Origin: Enterobacter ludwigii
GTDB lineage: Bacteria > Pseudomonadota > Gammaproteobacteria > Enterobacterales > Enterobacteriaceae
Assembly (NCBI GenBank): GCA_023023105.1
Contig: CP083824.1
Coordinates: forward strand, 1,612,001-1,676,000
Direction: 5' to 3'
DNA: 64,000 bases
The notes under the pieces: generated by a model
Seen by the model: the letters and a program-made list of their open reading frames with translations, nothing else
What the model was told of the DNA's origin: nothing
Database searches by the model: none
In this document: piece after piece, positions 17,927-27,969 of the stretch
Layout of the letters: every line of letters begins with the position of its first letter
How positions within the stretch are numbered: the first letter of the stretch is position 1
Translations under genes and position numbers: made by a program

Positions 17927-18660
17927 AACTGGAACAACAGCTTAAACAGCTGTCATTAAGTGGCCTGGCGGCGGCGCTATTGCTGATGGTGGTGCCGGAG
18001 CAGGCGTTCGCGATGCATATCATGGAAGGGTTTTTACCGCCGATGTGGGCGCTGGCGTGGTGGCTGCTCTTCTTACCGTGCCTGTGGTACGGGCTGGTGC
18101 GCCTGCGTCGTATCGTGCAGGAGGATAACCACCAGAAAATCCTGCTGGCTCTGTGCGGGGCGTTTATTTTCGTGCTGTCGGCGCTGAAGATCCCATCGGT
18201 AACCGGCAGTTGCTCGCATCCGACCGGCGTGGGGCTCGCCGTGATTCTGTTCGGGCCGGGCGTCGTCGCCATCCTCGGTGCCATCGTGCTGCTGTTTCAG
18301 GCGCTGTTGCTGGCGCACGGCGGGTTAACCACGCTTGGCGCGAACGGCATGTCGATGGCGGTGATTGGGCCGGTTGTCGGGTACATGGTGTGGAAGATGG
18401 CCTGCCGTGCCGGGCTTCGCCGTGACGTTGGGGTATTTTTGTGCGCCATGCTGGCGGATCTGGTGACCTATTTTGTCACCTCGGTCCAGCTTGGCGCGGC
18501 GTTCCCGGACCCGACGACGGGTGCTGCGGGCTCGATGGTGAAATTCATGGGCATTTTCTGCCTGACGCAAATCCCCATCGCCATCGCGGAGGGCTTGTTA
18601 ACCGTCATGATTTATGACCAGTTGACCAAACGTCGGCTGATTACCGCACAAGGATACTGA
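17923..18660 (+). CDS. cbiM: Cobalt ECF transporter substrate-binding membrane protein CbiM
   Basis: CbiM (245 residues as translated) is the metal-binding S-component of the CbiMNQO energy-coupling-factor transporter. An N-terminal signal-like segment ends AFA just before MHIMEGFLPP; in this family removal of the leader exposes Met-His, whose histidine binds cobalt. Several transmembrane segments follow. The start at 17923 overlaps the cbiL stop. Confidence 0.95.
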   Translation: MKLEQQLKQLSLSGLAAALLLMVVPEQAFAMHIMEGFLPPMWALAWWLLFLPCLWYGLVRLRRIVQEDNHQKILLALCGAFIFVLSALKIPSVTGSCSHPTGVGLAVILFGPGVVAILGAIVLLFQALLLAHGGLTTLGANGMSMAVIGPVVGYMVWKMACRAGLRRDVGVFLCAMLADLVTYFVTSVQLGAAFPDPTTGAAGSMVKFMGIFCLTQIPIAIAEGLLTVMIYDQLTKRRLITAQGY

Positions 18661-18661
18661 G

Positions 18662-18943
18662 ATGAAAAAGACACTGATGCTGTTGGCGATGGTGCTCGCC
18701 CTGATCGTAATGCCATTTTTTATCGATCACGGTGGCGAATTTGGTGGCTCGGATGGTGAAGCCGAAAATCAAATCCAGGTTGTGGCACCGCATTACACGC
18801 CATGGTTCACGCCACTCTATGAACCCGCCAGCGGCGAAATTGAAAGTCTGCTGTTTACGCTCCAGGGGTCCATTGGCGCAGCGGTGATTTTCTATATTTT
18901 GGGCTACACCAAAGGCAGACAGCGCCGTGATGACCGGGCTTGA
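18662..18943 (+). CDS. cbiN: Cobalt transport protein CbiN
   Basis: CbiN (93 residues) is the small partner that helps load cobalt into CbiM. Two membrane helices are visible, one at the N-terminus (LMLLAMVLALIVMPFFI) and one near the C-terminus (IGAAVIFYILGY), flanking a periplasmic loop with YTPWFTPLYEPASGEIESLLF. It starts 1 bp after cbiM. Confidence 0.94.
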   Translation: MKKTLMLLAMVLALIVMPFFIDHGGEFGGSDGEAENQIQVVAPHYTPWFTPLYEPASGEIESLLFTLQGSIGAAVIFYILGYTKGRQRRDDRA

Positions 18944-19607
18944 CAGGCTGAGCTACCAGAGCCGCTGGGCTCAGGTTGCGCCGGAACGCAAGTTTCTGCT
19001 CTGGCTGGCGCTGATGACTCTGGCGTTTGCGCTGCCGCCGCTGGGGCAGGGGATCGTCCTGGCGCTGACGGCGGGACTGACCTGCTGGCTGCTGCGGATG
19101 ACCTTCTGGCGCTGGTGTCGCTGGATGTCGCTGCCGTTTGGCTTTCTGCTGGTCGGGGTACTGACGATCCTCTTTAGCGTCACCCGTGATCCGCATACGC
19201 TGGCGGTGAGCGTTCCGGTGGGGCACTACTGGCTGGGGATAACTGCTTCCGGGCTGACCGCCGCTAACGAAACCTTCTGGCGCAGCCTTACCGCGCTGGC
19301 GGCAACCTTCTGGCTGGTGCTGAACCTGCCCTTTCCGCAGCTGATTGTGCTGCTTAAGCGGGCGCGCGTGCCGCGCCTGCTTACCGAGCAGATTCTGCTG
19401 ACCTGGCGCTTTATTTTTATTCTGTTAGACGAAGCGCTGGCGATTCACCGCGCGCAGACGCTGCGTTTTGGCTATCGTAGCCTGCCAAAAAGTTATCGCT
19501 CGCTGGCGATGCTGGTCGGTTTGCTGTTTACCCGGGTGCTGATTCGCTATCAGCAGATGGCGACCACGCTGGATATTAAACTCTACCAGGGTGATTTTCC
19601 CCTGTAA
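18930..19607 (+). CDS. cbiQ: Cobalt ECF transporter T-component CbiQ
   Basis: CbiQ (225 residues) is the transmembrane coupling subunit between CbiM and the ATPase CbiO. It is strongly hydrophobic with several helices, and it carries cytoplasmic coupling sequences around ALAIHRAQTLRFGYRS. ATG 18930 is preferred over the adjacent GTG 18927. It overlaps the end of cbiN by 14 bp. Confidence 0.93.
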   Translation: MTGLDRLSYQSRWAQVAPERKFLLWLALMTLAFALPPLGQGIVLALTAGLTCWLLRMTFWRWCRWMSLPFGFLLVGVLTILFSVTRDPHTLAVSVPVGHYWLGITASGLTAANETFWRSLTALAATFWLVLNLPFPQLIVLLKRARVPRLLTEQILLTWRFIFILLDEALAIHRAQTLRFGYRSLPKSYRSLAMLVGLLFTRVLIRYQQMATTLDIKLYQGDFPL

Positions 19608-19618
19608 GGAATCGCACC

Positions 19619-20437
19619 ATGCTGACCACCGCCGATCTCTGGTTTCGCTATCAGGAGACGCATGTACTCAAAGGGCTGACGCTGGATTTTTCGACGCATG
19701 CCGTCACCGGGCTAGTGGGAGCTAATGGCTGCGGAAAGTCGACGTTATTTATGAACCTGAGCGGTCTGCTGAAGCCGCAGCAGGGGGAGGTGCTGTGGCA
19801 GGGGAAGCCGCTGGACTACAGCAAGCGCGGACTGCTGGCGCTCCGTCAACAGGTCACAACGGTGTTTCAGGACCCCGATCAGCAGATCTTCTATACCGAT
19901 ATCGATAGCGACATCGCCTTCAGCCTGCGTAACCTGGGCGTAGCGGAACCGGAGATTGCGCGGCGCGTCGACGATGCGCTGACGCTGGTCGACGCGCAGC
20001 GTTTTCGCCAGCAGCCGATCCAGTGCCTGAGCCATGGGCAAAAGAAGCGGGTCGCCATTGCCGGGGCGCTGGTGCTGGGGGCACGCTATCTTCTGCTGGA
20101 CGAGCCCACGGCCGGGCTTGATCCTTCAGGACGCTCGCAGATGATCGAGATCATCAGGCGCATTGTGGCGCAGGGGAACCACGTGGTGATCTCCAGCCAT
20201 GATATTGACCTGATTTACGAAGTCAGCGATGCCGTTTACGTGCTGCGCCGGGGAGAAGTGCTGGCGCACGGCGCGCCGGGTGAGGTCTTCGCTCGCGGCG
20301 AGCTGATGGAACGGGTCGGATTAACGCAGCCCTGGCTCGTTAAACTGCACGCGCAGCTTGGCCTGCCGTTGTGTAAAACCGAAGATGAATTTTTCAGCCG
20401 CATGCGAAAACAAAACGCAATGAAGGAGGCCTCATGA
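19619..20437 (+). CDS. cbiO: Cobalt ECF transporter ATP-binding protein CbiO
   Basis: CbiO (272 residues) is the ABC ATPase powering cobalt uptake. Walker A is GANGCGKST, the signature region is [16 protein letters not shown], and Walker B is [13 protein letters not shown]. The C-terminal part after about residue 215 is typical of ECF ATPases. AAGGAA precedes the ATG, and its end overlaps cbiP by 4 bp. Confidence 0.95.
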   Translation: MLTTADLWFRYQETHVLKGLTLDFSTHAVTGLVGANGCGKSTLFMNLSGLLKPQQGEVLWQGKPLDYSKRGLLALRQQVTTVFQDPDQQIFYTDIDSDIAFSLRNLGVAEPEIARRVDDALTLVDAQRFRQQPIQCLSHGQKKRVAIAGALVLGARYLLLDEPTAGLDPSGRSQMIEIIRRIVAQGNHVVISSHDIDLIYEVSDAVYVLRRGEVLAHGAPGEVFARGELMERVGLTQPWLVKLHAQLGLPLCKTEDEFFSRMRKQNAMKEAS

Positions 20438-21957
20438 CGCAGGCAATTATGTTGCAGGGCACCGCTTCTGACGTCGGCAAAAGCGTCCTGGTGGCGGGGC
20501 TGTGCCGGATTTTTTATCAGGATGGCCTGCGTACCGCGCCGTTTAAGTCGCAGAATATGGCGCTCAATTCCGGTATCACGCCGGAGGGAAAAGAGATGGG
20601 GCGCGCGCAGATTCTTCAGGCGCAGGCGGCGGGGATTACGCCGGACGTACGGATGAATCCGGTATTGTTAAAACCAACCAGCGACCGTAAAGCGCAGGTG
20701 GTGCTGATGGGGCAGGTGGCAACCGATATGGACGCGGTCAGCTACCACGAGTACAAACCGCGCCTGCGGGAGCAGATCCGCGATGTCTATAACAGCCTGG
20801 CCGGGGAGTATGACGTGCTGGTGCTGGAAGGTGCGGGCAGCCCGGCGGAGATCAACCTGCGCGATCGCGATATCGTCAACATGGGCATGGCCGAAATGGC
20901 GCAGTGCTCGGTGATCCTCGTGGCGGATATTGACAGAGGCGGCGTATTTGCCGCCATCTACGGTACGCTGGCGCTTCTGCACGACCACGAGCGGGCGCGC
21001 GTGAAAGGGGTCATCATCAATAAATTTCGTGGCGATGTTGCGCTGCTTTACTCGGGTATTGAGCAGATTGAAAACCTGACCGGCGTGCCGGTACTGGGCG
21101 TTATGCCGTGGCTGGATGTCGATCTGGAAGACGAAGACGGCGTGGCGCTGCAAAAGGGAAAATACCTGCGAACCGCGCGGCGCGATATCGACATCGCCGT
21201 GGTGCAGGTACCGCATATCTCCAATTTCACCGATTTTAACGCGCTGGCGGCGCAGCCCGATGTTCGCGTGCGCTATGTCCGTTATCCCCAGGAGCTGGCG
21301 GGGGCTGACCTCGTGATTCTACCCGGCAGTAAAAATACGCTGGGGGATCTGGCCTGGCTGCGGGAAAGCGGTATGGCGCACGCTGTGCTCCAGTCACACC
21401 AGCAGAACGTACCCGTCATGGGCATTTGCGGCGGCTACCAGATGCTTGGCGACACCATCATCGATGAGGTGGAATCTGGTATGGGAACCCAGCCAGGGCT
21501 GGGTCTGCTCCATACCGTGACCCGCTTCGCGCAGCGAAAAACCACGACGCAGGTTTCGGCGCAGATGGCGTCGGCGCTCCCGGCGTGGCTTAAGTCGGCG
21601 GCGGGCATTAAGGTGCAGGGTTATGAGATTCATATGGGAGAGACCCGTCTGACAGCCGACGATTATCCGGCACTGTTTCTGGAAAAAGAGGGCGAGCGCA
21701 TAGCGGACGGCGCCATCAGCGCGGACGGGCAGGTGATAGGGACGTATCTCCACGGGTTGTTCGATAACGATGCCTTCACGCGCGCGATGGTGGATGGCTT
21801 ACGCCAGCGCAAAGGATTGGCACCATTAGACGTTGCGGTAGATTACGCGGGCTACAAAGCGCAACAGTTTGATCTCTTAGCCAGCGCGATGAGAGAACAC
21901 ATTGATATTAAAAAGATCTATCAAATAATGCAGGAGCATCAGGAGGTGGGGGCATGA
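20434..21957 (+). CDS. cbiP: Cobyric acid synthase CbiP
   Basis: CbiP (507 residues) amidates the b, d, e and g side chains of adenosylcobyrinate a,c-diamide. It has an N-terminal nucleotide-binding motif [15 protein letters not shown] and a C-terminal glutaminase domain with [15 protein letters not shown], containing the nucleophilic cysteine. The start overlaps the cbiO stop (ATGA) and the end overlaps cobU. Confidence 0.96.
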   Translation: MTQAIMLQGTASDVGKSVLVAGLCRIFYQDGLRTAPFKSQNMALNSGITPEGKEMGRAQILQAQAAGITPDVRMNPVLLKPTSDRKAQVVLMGQVATDMDAVSYHEYKPRLREQIRDVYNSLAGEYDVLVLEGAGSPAEINLRDRDIVNMGMAEMAQCSVILVADIDRGGVFAAIYGTLALLHDHERARVKGVIINKFRGDVALLYSGIEQIENLTGVPVLGVMPWLDVDLEDEDGVALQKGKYLRTARRDIDIAVVQVPHISNFTDFNALAAQPDVRVRYVRYPQELAGADLVILPGSKNTLGDLAWLRESGMAHAVLQSHQQNVPVMGICGGYQMLGDTIIDEVESGMGTQPGLGLLHTVTRFAQRKTTTQVSAQMASALPAWLKSAAGIKVQGYEIHMGETRLTADDYPALFLEKEGERIADGAISADGQVIGTYLHGLFDNDAFTRAMVDGLRQRKGLAPLDVAVDYAGYKAQQFDLLASAMREHIDIKKIYQIMQEHQEVGA

Positions 21958-22505
21958 TTTTAGTCACCGGAGGCGCGCGCAGCGGGAAAAGTGCGCACGT
22001 CGAACAGCTGGCGGCGGCGCAGTGCGAGCGTGTGCTGTATATCGCGACGTCGGTGATTACCGATGAAGAGATGGCGCTGCGCGTTGACAAGCACCGCGCA
22101 CAGCGTCCTGCGCACTGGCGAACCTGGGAAGGGTATCGCGATCTGGGCGACGTGATTCGCCATCAGGTGCAGCCGGGCGAAGGCGTGGTTCTGGAATGCG
22201 TCACCACTCTGTTGTCGAACCTGCTCTATGACGCCAGCGGCGGCGCTTCGCCGGAGACCCTCGATTTTTCCGCGCTTGAGGCGGTGCTGCAACAGCAGGT
22301 GGACGACCTGATTGCGGCCTGCCAGCAGTCGGCGGCGCCGGTTTATATTGTGACCAATGAGCTGGGCATGAGCATCACGCCCGAGAATCGGCTGGCGCGT
22401 CATTTTGTTGATATTGCCGGTCGCGCGAACCAAAGGCTGGCGCAAGCGGCACAGGAAGTGTGGCTGGTTGTCTCGGGAATTGGGGTAAAGATTAAATGCC
22501 GTTAA
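21954..22505 (+). CDS. cobU: Adenosylcobinamide kinase / guanylyltransferase CobU
   Basis: CobU (183 residues) phosphorylates adenosylcobinamide and then activates it with GTP. The P-loop [19 protein letters not shown] is at the N-terminus and [21 protein letters not shown] near the C-terminus. It overlaps cbiP by 4 bp and cobS by 10 bp, so nucleotide-loop genes are translationally coupled to the ring genes. Confidence 0.95.
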   Translation: MILVTGGARSGKSAHVEQLAAAQCERVLYIATSVITDEEMALRVDKHRAQRPAHWRTWEGYRDLGDVIRHQVQPGEGVVLECVTTLLSNLLYDASGGASPETLDFSALEAVLQQQVDDLIAACQQSAAPVYIVTNELGMSITPENRLARHFVDIAGRANQRLAQAAQEVWLVVSGIGVKIKCR

Positions 22506-23254
22506 AAATGTTGTGGGCGACGCTGGGATTTATTACCCGCATTCCGGTGCCGCAAAAGTGGAACGACGGCGTTGAATTTTCACAGTATGGCCGTGGCGTA
22601 CCCTGGTTCCCCGTGGTGGGCCTGATCGTTGGGGTTTTGGCCGCCTTAGGCTATCTGGCGGTGAGCCAGACCGGCGGGGGGATTTATATCGGTGCCGTCG
22701 CCTGGGTACTGGCGCTGGTGCTGCTGACCGGTGGGTTTCATCTGGACGGTCTGGCGGACACTTGTGATGGCGTGTTTTCTGCCCGTACCCGCGAACGGAT
22801 GCTGGAGATTATGCGCGATAGCCGGTTGGGGACCTACGGCGGTCTGGCTATCGTATTCTGCATCCTTATCAAGGTCGCAGCGGCGATCTCCCTGGCTCAC
22901 CTTCCGGTTCATACCCTGTTTGCGCTGCTGGTGTGCGCGCCGATCGTCGGGCGAACGGGAATGGTGTTGGTCATGTATCGGCAGCACTATGCGCGCGAAG
23001 GTGCAGGGATGGCAAACGCCTATCTCGGCCATATCAGCGGCAAAGAGACGGTCATCACCCTCTGCATCGGCGTGGCGCTCGTGGGGCTGCTGGCGGGGAT
23101 GCAGGGGCTTGTCGCCAGCGTCATCACCTGGATTGTCGTCAACGCGGTAAAGATCTTTTTAAGCCGCCGACTGAACGGGCTGACGGGGGATACCCTGGGC
23201 GCGATGGAGGAGATCGGCGAAATGGCCTTCCTTCTGGCGCTTCTGTGGTTCTGA
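22496..23254 (+). CDS. cobS: Cobalamin (5'-phosphate) synthase CobS
   Basis: CobS (252 residues) joins GDP-cobinamide and alpha-ribazole phosphate at the membrane. It is hydrophobic with several helices and has the signature GGFHLDGLADTCDGVFSA, whose acidic residues are thought to bind magnesium. The ATG lies inside the end of cobU. Confidence 0.95.
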   Translation: MPLKMLWATLGFITRIPVPQKWNDGVEFSQYGRGVPWFPVVGLIVGVLAALGYLAVSQTGGGIYIGAVAWVLALVLLTGGFHLDGLADTCDGVFSARTRERMLEIMRDSRLGTYGGLAIVFCILIKVAAAISLAHLPVHTLFALLVCAPIVGRTGMVLVMYRQHYAREGAGMANAYLGHISGKETVITLCIGVALVGLLAGMQGLVASVITWIVVNAVKIFLSRRLNGLTGDTLGAMEEIGEMAFLLALLWF

Positions 23255-23257
23255 TGT

Positions 23258-23866
23258 ATGCGTATTTTTCTGGTCCGACACGGTCAAACAACCGCTAACA
23301 TCAGCGGCGTGTTTTACGGGAGCACCGATCTGTCGCTCTCGCCGCAGGGCATTGCGCAAAGCCAGCGTGTTGCCGGGTACCTGTCCGGGGTCGCGTTCGG
23401 GCAAACGCGCGTCAGCGCGCTCCAGCGTTCGCAGCAAACGGCGCGGCTTATCGTGCCGACAGCCCATGATATCCATGTTGATGCGCGTCTTAATGAGCTG
23501 GATTTTGGTGAATGGGAGATGCGGCACTTCAGCGACATCGAAAAAGAACATCCCGCGTCGTGGCAGAGCTGGATGGATGACTGGCAAAACGCCACGCCCG
23601 ACGGCGGCGAGGCCTTCCCGCATTTCGCCGCGCGCGTCAGGGCGGCGGCGGATGAGATGAGTCAACTACAGCAGCGCGAAGACACGCTTATTGTGGCGCA
23701 TCAGGGCGTGCTGAGCCTGCTGCTGGCAACCTGGTTAGGGATGCCCGTGGCGGCAATGTGGCATTTCCCGTTCAGTCACGATGCCTACACGGTCGTTGAA
23801 AATCGGGCCGGGCATTGGGTGTTACGCGTATTTAATGGCAGAAACGTTTGGCAAACTGAGGAATGA
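23258..23866 (+). CDS. cobC: Alpha-ribazole-5'-phosphate phosphatase CobC
   Basis: CobC (202 residues) removes the phosphate from alpha-ribazole phosphate or adenosylcobalamin phosphate. It is a histidine phosphatase with the [11 protein letters not shown] motif at residues 7-17 and a second histidine in [13 protein letters not shown]. It sits between cobS and cobT inside the operon, whereas Salmonella cobC lies elsewhere next to cobD. Confidence 0.92.
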   Translation: MRIFLVRHGQTTANISGVFYGSTDLSLSPQGIAQSQRVAGYLSGVAFGQTRVSALQRSQQTARLIVPTAHDIHVDARLNELDFGEWEMRHFSDIEKEHPASWQSWMDDWQNATPDGGEAFPHFAARVRAAADEMSQLQQREDTLIVAHQGVLSLLLATWLGMPVAAMWHFPFSHDAYTVVENRAGHWVLRVFNGRNVWQTEE

Positions 23867-23876
23867 GGGTGTGAGG

Positions 23877-24932
23877 ATGGGGACAGTGAAGGAGCTGGCG
23901 GCGGCCATCAGACCGCTTGATAAACAGAAGATTCAGGCGGCCTCACGGCATGTTGATGGCTTAATAAAGCCGACAAACAGCCTCGGTCGGCTGGAGAGCC
24001 TGGCTATACAGCTTTCGGGAATGTGGGGAATCGACAGGCTCGATAATCTGCAAAAAGAGATTATCGTCATGTGCGCCGACCATGGCGTATTTGATGAAGG
24101 TGTGGCCGTGACGCCGAAAGTGGTGACCTGGCTTCAGGCCGTCAATATGCAAAAGGGGGTGACCGGGGTGTGCGTGCTGGCCCGCAATAGCCAGACGTCG
24201 GTGCTGCCCGTTGACATCGGTATTGACGGTGAGCCTATCGACAATATGCTCAGCCTTAAACTCTCGCGTGGCAGCGGTAATATCGCCCAGGGGCCGGCGA
24301 TGAGCCGCCAGGATGCCGAGCACCTGCTGCTGGCGAGCGCCAGCCTCGTTAAACAACGCGCTCAGGAGGGGATCTCCATCTTTGGCGTTGGCGAGCTGGG
24401 TATTGCCAACACGACACCGGCCTCGGCAATCATCAGCGTGCTGACCGACAGCGATCCGCATGATGTGGTGGGGATTGGGGCCAATTTGCCGCAGGATCGG
24501 GTGCAGCATAAGGAAACCGTTGTCCGTCAGGCGATACGCATTAACCAGCCGGATGCGCGCGATGCGGTTGATGTTCTGGCCAAAGTCGGCGGCTATGACC
24601 TGGTGGGCATGACCGGGGTGATATTGGGCGCTGGCGCATGCGGATTGCCAGTGGTGTTAGACGGTTTTCTCTCTTATGCCGCGGCCATCGCCGCCTGTCA
24701 GATTGCACCAGAAGTTAAGAGCTACTGTATTCCCTCTCATTTTTCCGCCGAAAAAGGTGCCAGACGTGCGCTGGAGCACCTTGGGCTGGCGCCGTTTATC
24801 CATCTTGATATGCGTCTTGGCGAAGGGAGCGGTGCCGCGCTGGCAATGTCTATCGTCAGTGCGGCCTGCGCAATGTACTGCGAGATGGGGCAACTGGCGC
24901 AAAGCGGCATTGAGTTGCCGGTTCCGGCATGA
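23877..24932 (+). CDS. cobT: Nicotinate-nucleotide-DMB phosphoribosyltransferase CobT
   Basis: CobT (351 residues) transfers ribose phosphate from nicotinate mononucleotide to the lower-ligand base, giving alpha-ribazole phosphate. Typical sequences are [17 protein letters not shown] and [17 protein letters not shown]; the catalytic glutamate is expected near the C-terminus in [14 protein letters not shown]. The start at 23877 ([11 protein letters not shown]) follows GTGAGG; the longer frame upstream lies inside cobC. It is the last gene before a strong terminator. Confidence 0.95.
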   Translation: MGTVKELAAAIRPLDKQKIQAASRHVDGLIKPTNSLGRLESLAIQLSGMWGIDRLDNLQKEIIVMCADHGVFDEGVAVTPKVVTWLQAVNMQKGVTGVCVLARNSQTSVLPVDIGIDGEPIDNMLSLKLSRGSGNIAQGPAMSRQDAEHLLLASASLVKQRAQEGISIFGVGELGIANTTPASAIISVLTDSDPHDVVGIGANLPQDRVQHKETVVRQAIRINQPDARDAVDVLAKVGGYDLVGMTGVILGAGACGLPVVLDGFLSYAAAIAACQIAPEVKSYCIPSHFSAEKGARRALEHLGLAPFIHLDMRLGEGSGAALAMSIVSAACAMYCEMGQLAQSGIELPVPA

Positions 24933-24942
24933 CGGAAAAGTA

Positions 24943-24975
24943 AAAACCTGCGATAGCAGTATCGCAGGTTTTTTT
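24943..24975 (+). terminator. Rho-independent terminator of the cbi-cob operon
   Basis: ACCTGCGAT (24946-24954) pairs with ATCGCAGGT (24961-24969) around a 6-base loop and is followed by a run of T. An A-run precedes it. It closes the operon 10 bp after the cobT stop. Confidence 0.9.
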
Positions 24976-25044
24976 GTGTACAGGAAACCCCAGCCCGGCA
25001 GGTAGCCGGAAAGCGTCCAGCTTTGGGCCAGCGGTCAACCCCCC

Positions 25045-25902
25045 TTAACAGGGCATTCTGGTGCTGAGGATACGACGTCGATACTGCAGCGGCGTCTGAC
25101 GCATCATCTTTTTAAAGCAGGTGATGAAATAGGTCACCTCGCTAAACCCGACGGCCAGGGCAATAGTGTCAATACTCTCATCGCTGTACCGTAACAGATC
25201 GCAGCTGCTTTTTATCCGCCGGGTCAGCAAATATTCGTGGATGCTGCCCCCGGTCTGCTGGCGGAAAATGCGTGAGGTATAGCTGCGCGAAAGCCCCAGG
25301 TCGTGCGCTAGCTGGTCGAGCGAAAACTTGCTGGTATAGTGGGCTTCTATCCAGCTCATAATCCGCGAGGCGACGGTCTGCTGGCGCGGCGGGTAGGGCT
25401 GAGGTTGCTCGGGAAGAAATGCCATGAGCTGCATCACCAGAAATGCCACCTCGCAGGCCTCGGTCTGCTCGTTGCCCTCCAGGCGCTGGAACTGCTCAAG
25501 GATCCTCTCGATAAACGCCGCGTGCTCGCTGAGATCGTAGATTTGCGCGGGCAGATTGCTGGCGGCCAGCGCGGCGAACCTGGCCTGATGGCGCGGGAAG
25601 TCGCTAAGCGCACTTTCGACGACTGCTTGCTCAATGTGCATAGTGGTGCGGTGATAGGGGTTTTTATCGCTATGATCGACCTGCACTTTGTGCAAACGGA
25701 AGGGCGGGAAGATAAATAATCGCCCCGGACGGGCGGTGTAGTGCTGATTATCCACCACCACGATGCCGTAGCCGCTGGAAATGTAGAGCAATTCAACGCA
25801 TTGATGCCAGTGGTAGTAAATCGCGCTGCTGGCGTACAGGCGGTTAAAAGAAATGGCCTGCCGATCGAGCGTAATGCGTTCCAGCAGCTGCGTTTCACCC
25901 AT
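25045..25902 (-). CDS. AraC-family transcriptional regulator
   Basis: This 285-residue regulator has an N-terminal cupin-like sensing domain (WHQCVELLYISSGYGIVVVDNQHYTARPGRLFIFPP) and a C-terminal AraC DNA-binding domain with two helix-turn-helix units, roughly residues 185-280. The second ends TYFITCFKKMMRQTPLQYRR. It has GGAGG before the ATG. It is divergent from the DUF2264-MFS-GH88 operon and probably activates it in response to the sugar substrate; this is inferred from position. Confidence 0.88.
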   Translation of the reverse strand: MGETQLLERITLDRQAISFNRLYASSAIYYHWHQCVELLYISSGYGIVVVDNQHYTARPGRLFIFPPFRLHKVQVDHSDKNPYHRTTMHIEQAVVESALSDFPRHQARFAALAASNLPAQIYDLSEHAAFIERILEQFQRLEGNEQTEACEVAFLVMQLMAFLPEQPQPYPPRQQTVASRIMSWIEAHYTSKFSLDQLAHDLGLSRSYTSRIFRQQTGGSIHEYLLTRRIKSSCDLLRYSDESIDTIALAVGFSEVTYFITCFKKMMRQTPLQYRRRILSTRMPC

Positions 25903-26004
25903 TTTACCTCCAGGACAACAGATTTAAATTTTTAGGCCATCATTTGTAATTTATCCTCCTCACGATCGATAAAATCCAGCAAAAATGAAATGGTGGTTCA
26001 ATTT

Positions 26005-26020
26005 TGTGAGTCTGCTCACT
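26005..26020. promoter_or_regulatory. CRP-binding site between araC-type regulator and DUF2264 operon
   Basis: TGTGAGTCTGCTCACT matches the CRP consensus TGTGA-N6-TCACA at all but the last base. It is centred about 118 bp before the DUF2264 start and 110 bp before the regulator start. It suggests catabolite control of the carbohydrate operon. Confidence 0.75.
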
Positions 26021-26130
26021 CAGTGCCGGGAATAAAAGCAGTTACTCTTCATCCGGACGTCGCACTCGTGGCTTTAAAAAGCCTAATAACAATAAGTTAT
26101 CTCTACCCTCGTGTAATGCGGGAGGACCCT

Positions 26131-27969
26131 GTGCAACCTGAAAATATTAATCTGGATAATCCACTGACAAGTCGTGAAGAGGTGCTACGGCTGGTTAACG
26201 ATATGCTAAACGCAGTGGCGCCTTACTTTAAAAACGACGCCAGCCGCATTGATTTAGCGAACTTTACCGCTCACTACGGCCAGCAGGTCGCGAGCATGGA
26301 AACGTTTTCCCGTCTCCTGTGGGGCGTAACGCCGTTGTTGGCTGGCGGCAGTGAGCCGCAACACTTCTCCTTTTATTTACAGGCGATAAAAAACGGTACC
26401 AATCCGCAGCATGCCGATTACTGGGGCGACGTTGCGCCTTACGATCAGCGAATCGTCGAGATGGCGGCCTACGGGCTGCTGCTGGCGCTGGCGGGCGATA
26501 CCGTACTGGCACACTTCTCTGAGACCGAGAAAGAGAATTTATGGCGCTGGCTAAAGCAGTGCGAGACCCAGGATATCCCCGATAACAACTGGCACTTCTT
26601 TCCTATTCTGGTGCAGGTCGGCTTCCATTATTGCGGCATGCCGGCCAACTCGCAGGTGCTTGAAAATCATTTTGCTGCCATGGAGCACTACTATCTCGGC
26701 GATGGCTGGTACGCCGATGGTCCGGGGCGGCCGCGCGACTATTACATCTCAATGGGCTTTCATTTCTATGGCCTGATTTACGCGAAGCTCATGGTCGATG
26801 TCGATCCAAAGCGTTGTGCAACGCTGCGTCACCGGGCCGCGCGTTTCTCCTCTGACTTCATCCATTTCTTCGCCGAAGACGGCGCGGCGATCCCGTTTGG
26901 CCGGAGCCTGACCTACCGCTTTGCCGAGGCGGCGTTCTGGAGTGCGGCGGCCTTCGCCGGGCTGGAGGTCTTTTCGCCTGGGGTCATAAAGGGCATCGTT
27001 CTGCGTCATCTGCGCTGGTGGCTGAAGCAGCCGATGTTCGACCGCGACGGCGTACTGAGTGTCGGTTACAGCTACCCGAACCTGGCGATGGCGGAAGACT
27101 ACAACGCACCGGGTTCGCCGTACTGGGGCCTGAAGACCCTGCTGGTGCTGGCATTAGATGAGGGCGATGCCTTCTGGCAGGCGGCAGAGCTGCCGCTGCC
27201 GTCGCTGCCCGTACAGCACACGATAGCCCACGCGGATCAGGTGGTGGTGCGTCAGGCCGATCACTTGTGGATGCTGACTTCCGGCCAGCTGGAGCTAAAC
27301 AACTTCGTCAATACCGAAGCGAAATACTGCAAATTTGCCTATTCCACCCGCTTTGGCTTCACCATCGAACGCGGGCGCTACGGCCTGAACCACGCCGCGC
27401 CCGATTCGATGCTGCTGCTGGCCGAAAAGGATAACTACTGGCGTGGCCGCCGCGAATGCCAGCACGTGGTCACCGCAGACGGCACCATTTACAGCATCTG
27501 GCTGCCGTGGCGCGATGTGGTGATTGAGAGCTGGCTGCTGGCGCTGGGCGACTGGCAACTGCGCGTCCATCGTATCAATACCCGGCGCGCGCTGGATTGC
27601 GCGGAGGGTGGCTTTAGCCTGGCGAACCGCCCGCAGCCGCAGGTACATGAGAGCGACAGCGCCTGCTGGTTACGCAATCCCCAGGATGTATCAGCCATTT
27701 TCTGTCTGCATCCGCACGCCCGCCGCGGCGAGACGGTGTTGACGCCGCCAAACAGTAATCTATTGTTCGCCGAGCGCGCGGCGGTGCCGCTGCTGCGCGG
27801 CGAACTCGACCCCGGTAAGCATGTGTTGATAAGCGCGGTGTGGGCGGGAAATGCCGCCGACTTCGATCCGCAACGCTGTCCACAGGCCATCATTAGCGAT
27901 GATGCGGTACGCTTCGTGACGGCACGACAAGAAATGACGCTCGTTCTGGCCCAGGAGGCATCGCTATGA
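26131..27969 (+). CDS. DUF2264 domain protein, putative polysaccharide-degradation enzyme
   Basis: This 612-residue cytoplasmic-looking protein belongs to the DUF2264 family (from family recognition of LANFTAHYGQQVASMETFSRLLWGVTPLLAGG and GDGWYADGPGRPRDYYISMGFHFYG). The helical N-terminal two thirds resemble the (alpha/alpha)6-barrel enzymes of uronic-acid polysaccharide breakdown; the reaction is unknown. The GTG start at 26131 is chosen because GGAGGA precedes it; an earlier in-frame codon at 25990 would translate through the CRP site. It overlaps the transporter gene by ATGA. Confidence 0.8.
   Translation: MQPENINLDNPLTSREEVLRLVNDMLNAVAPYFKNDASRIDLANFTAHYGQQVASMETFSRLLWGVTPLLAGGSEPQHFSFYLQAIKNGTNPQHADYWGDVAPYDQRIVEMAAYGLLLALAGDTVLAHFSETEKENLWRWLKQCETQDIPDNNWHFFPILVQVGFHYCGMPANSQVLENHFAAMEHYYLGDGWYADGPGRPRDYYISMGFHFYGLIYAKLMVDVDPKRCATLRHRAARFSSDFIHFFAEDGAAIPFGRSLTYRFAEAAFWSAAAFAGLEVFSPGVIKGIVLRHLRWWLKQPMFDRDGVLSVGYSYPNLAMAEDYNAPGSPYWGLKTLLVLALDEGDAFWQAAELPLPSLPVQHTIAHADQVVVRQADHLWMLTSGQLELNNFVNTEAKYCKFAYSTRFGFTIERGRYGLNHAAPDSMLLLAEKDNYWRGRRECQHVVTADGTIYSIWLPWRDVVIESWLLALGDWQLRVHRINTRRALDCAEGGFSLANRPQPQVHESDSACWLRNPQDVSAIFCLHPHARRGETVLTPPNSNLLFAERAAVPLLRGELDPGKHVLISAVWAGNAADFDPQRCPQAIISDDAVRFVTARQEMTLVLAQEASL

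Noticed and set aside
25990..26130. Earlier in-frame start for the DUF2264 gene
   Set aside because: It would translate the CRP site and promoter region; GTG 26131 has GGAGGA in front.
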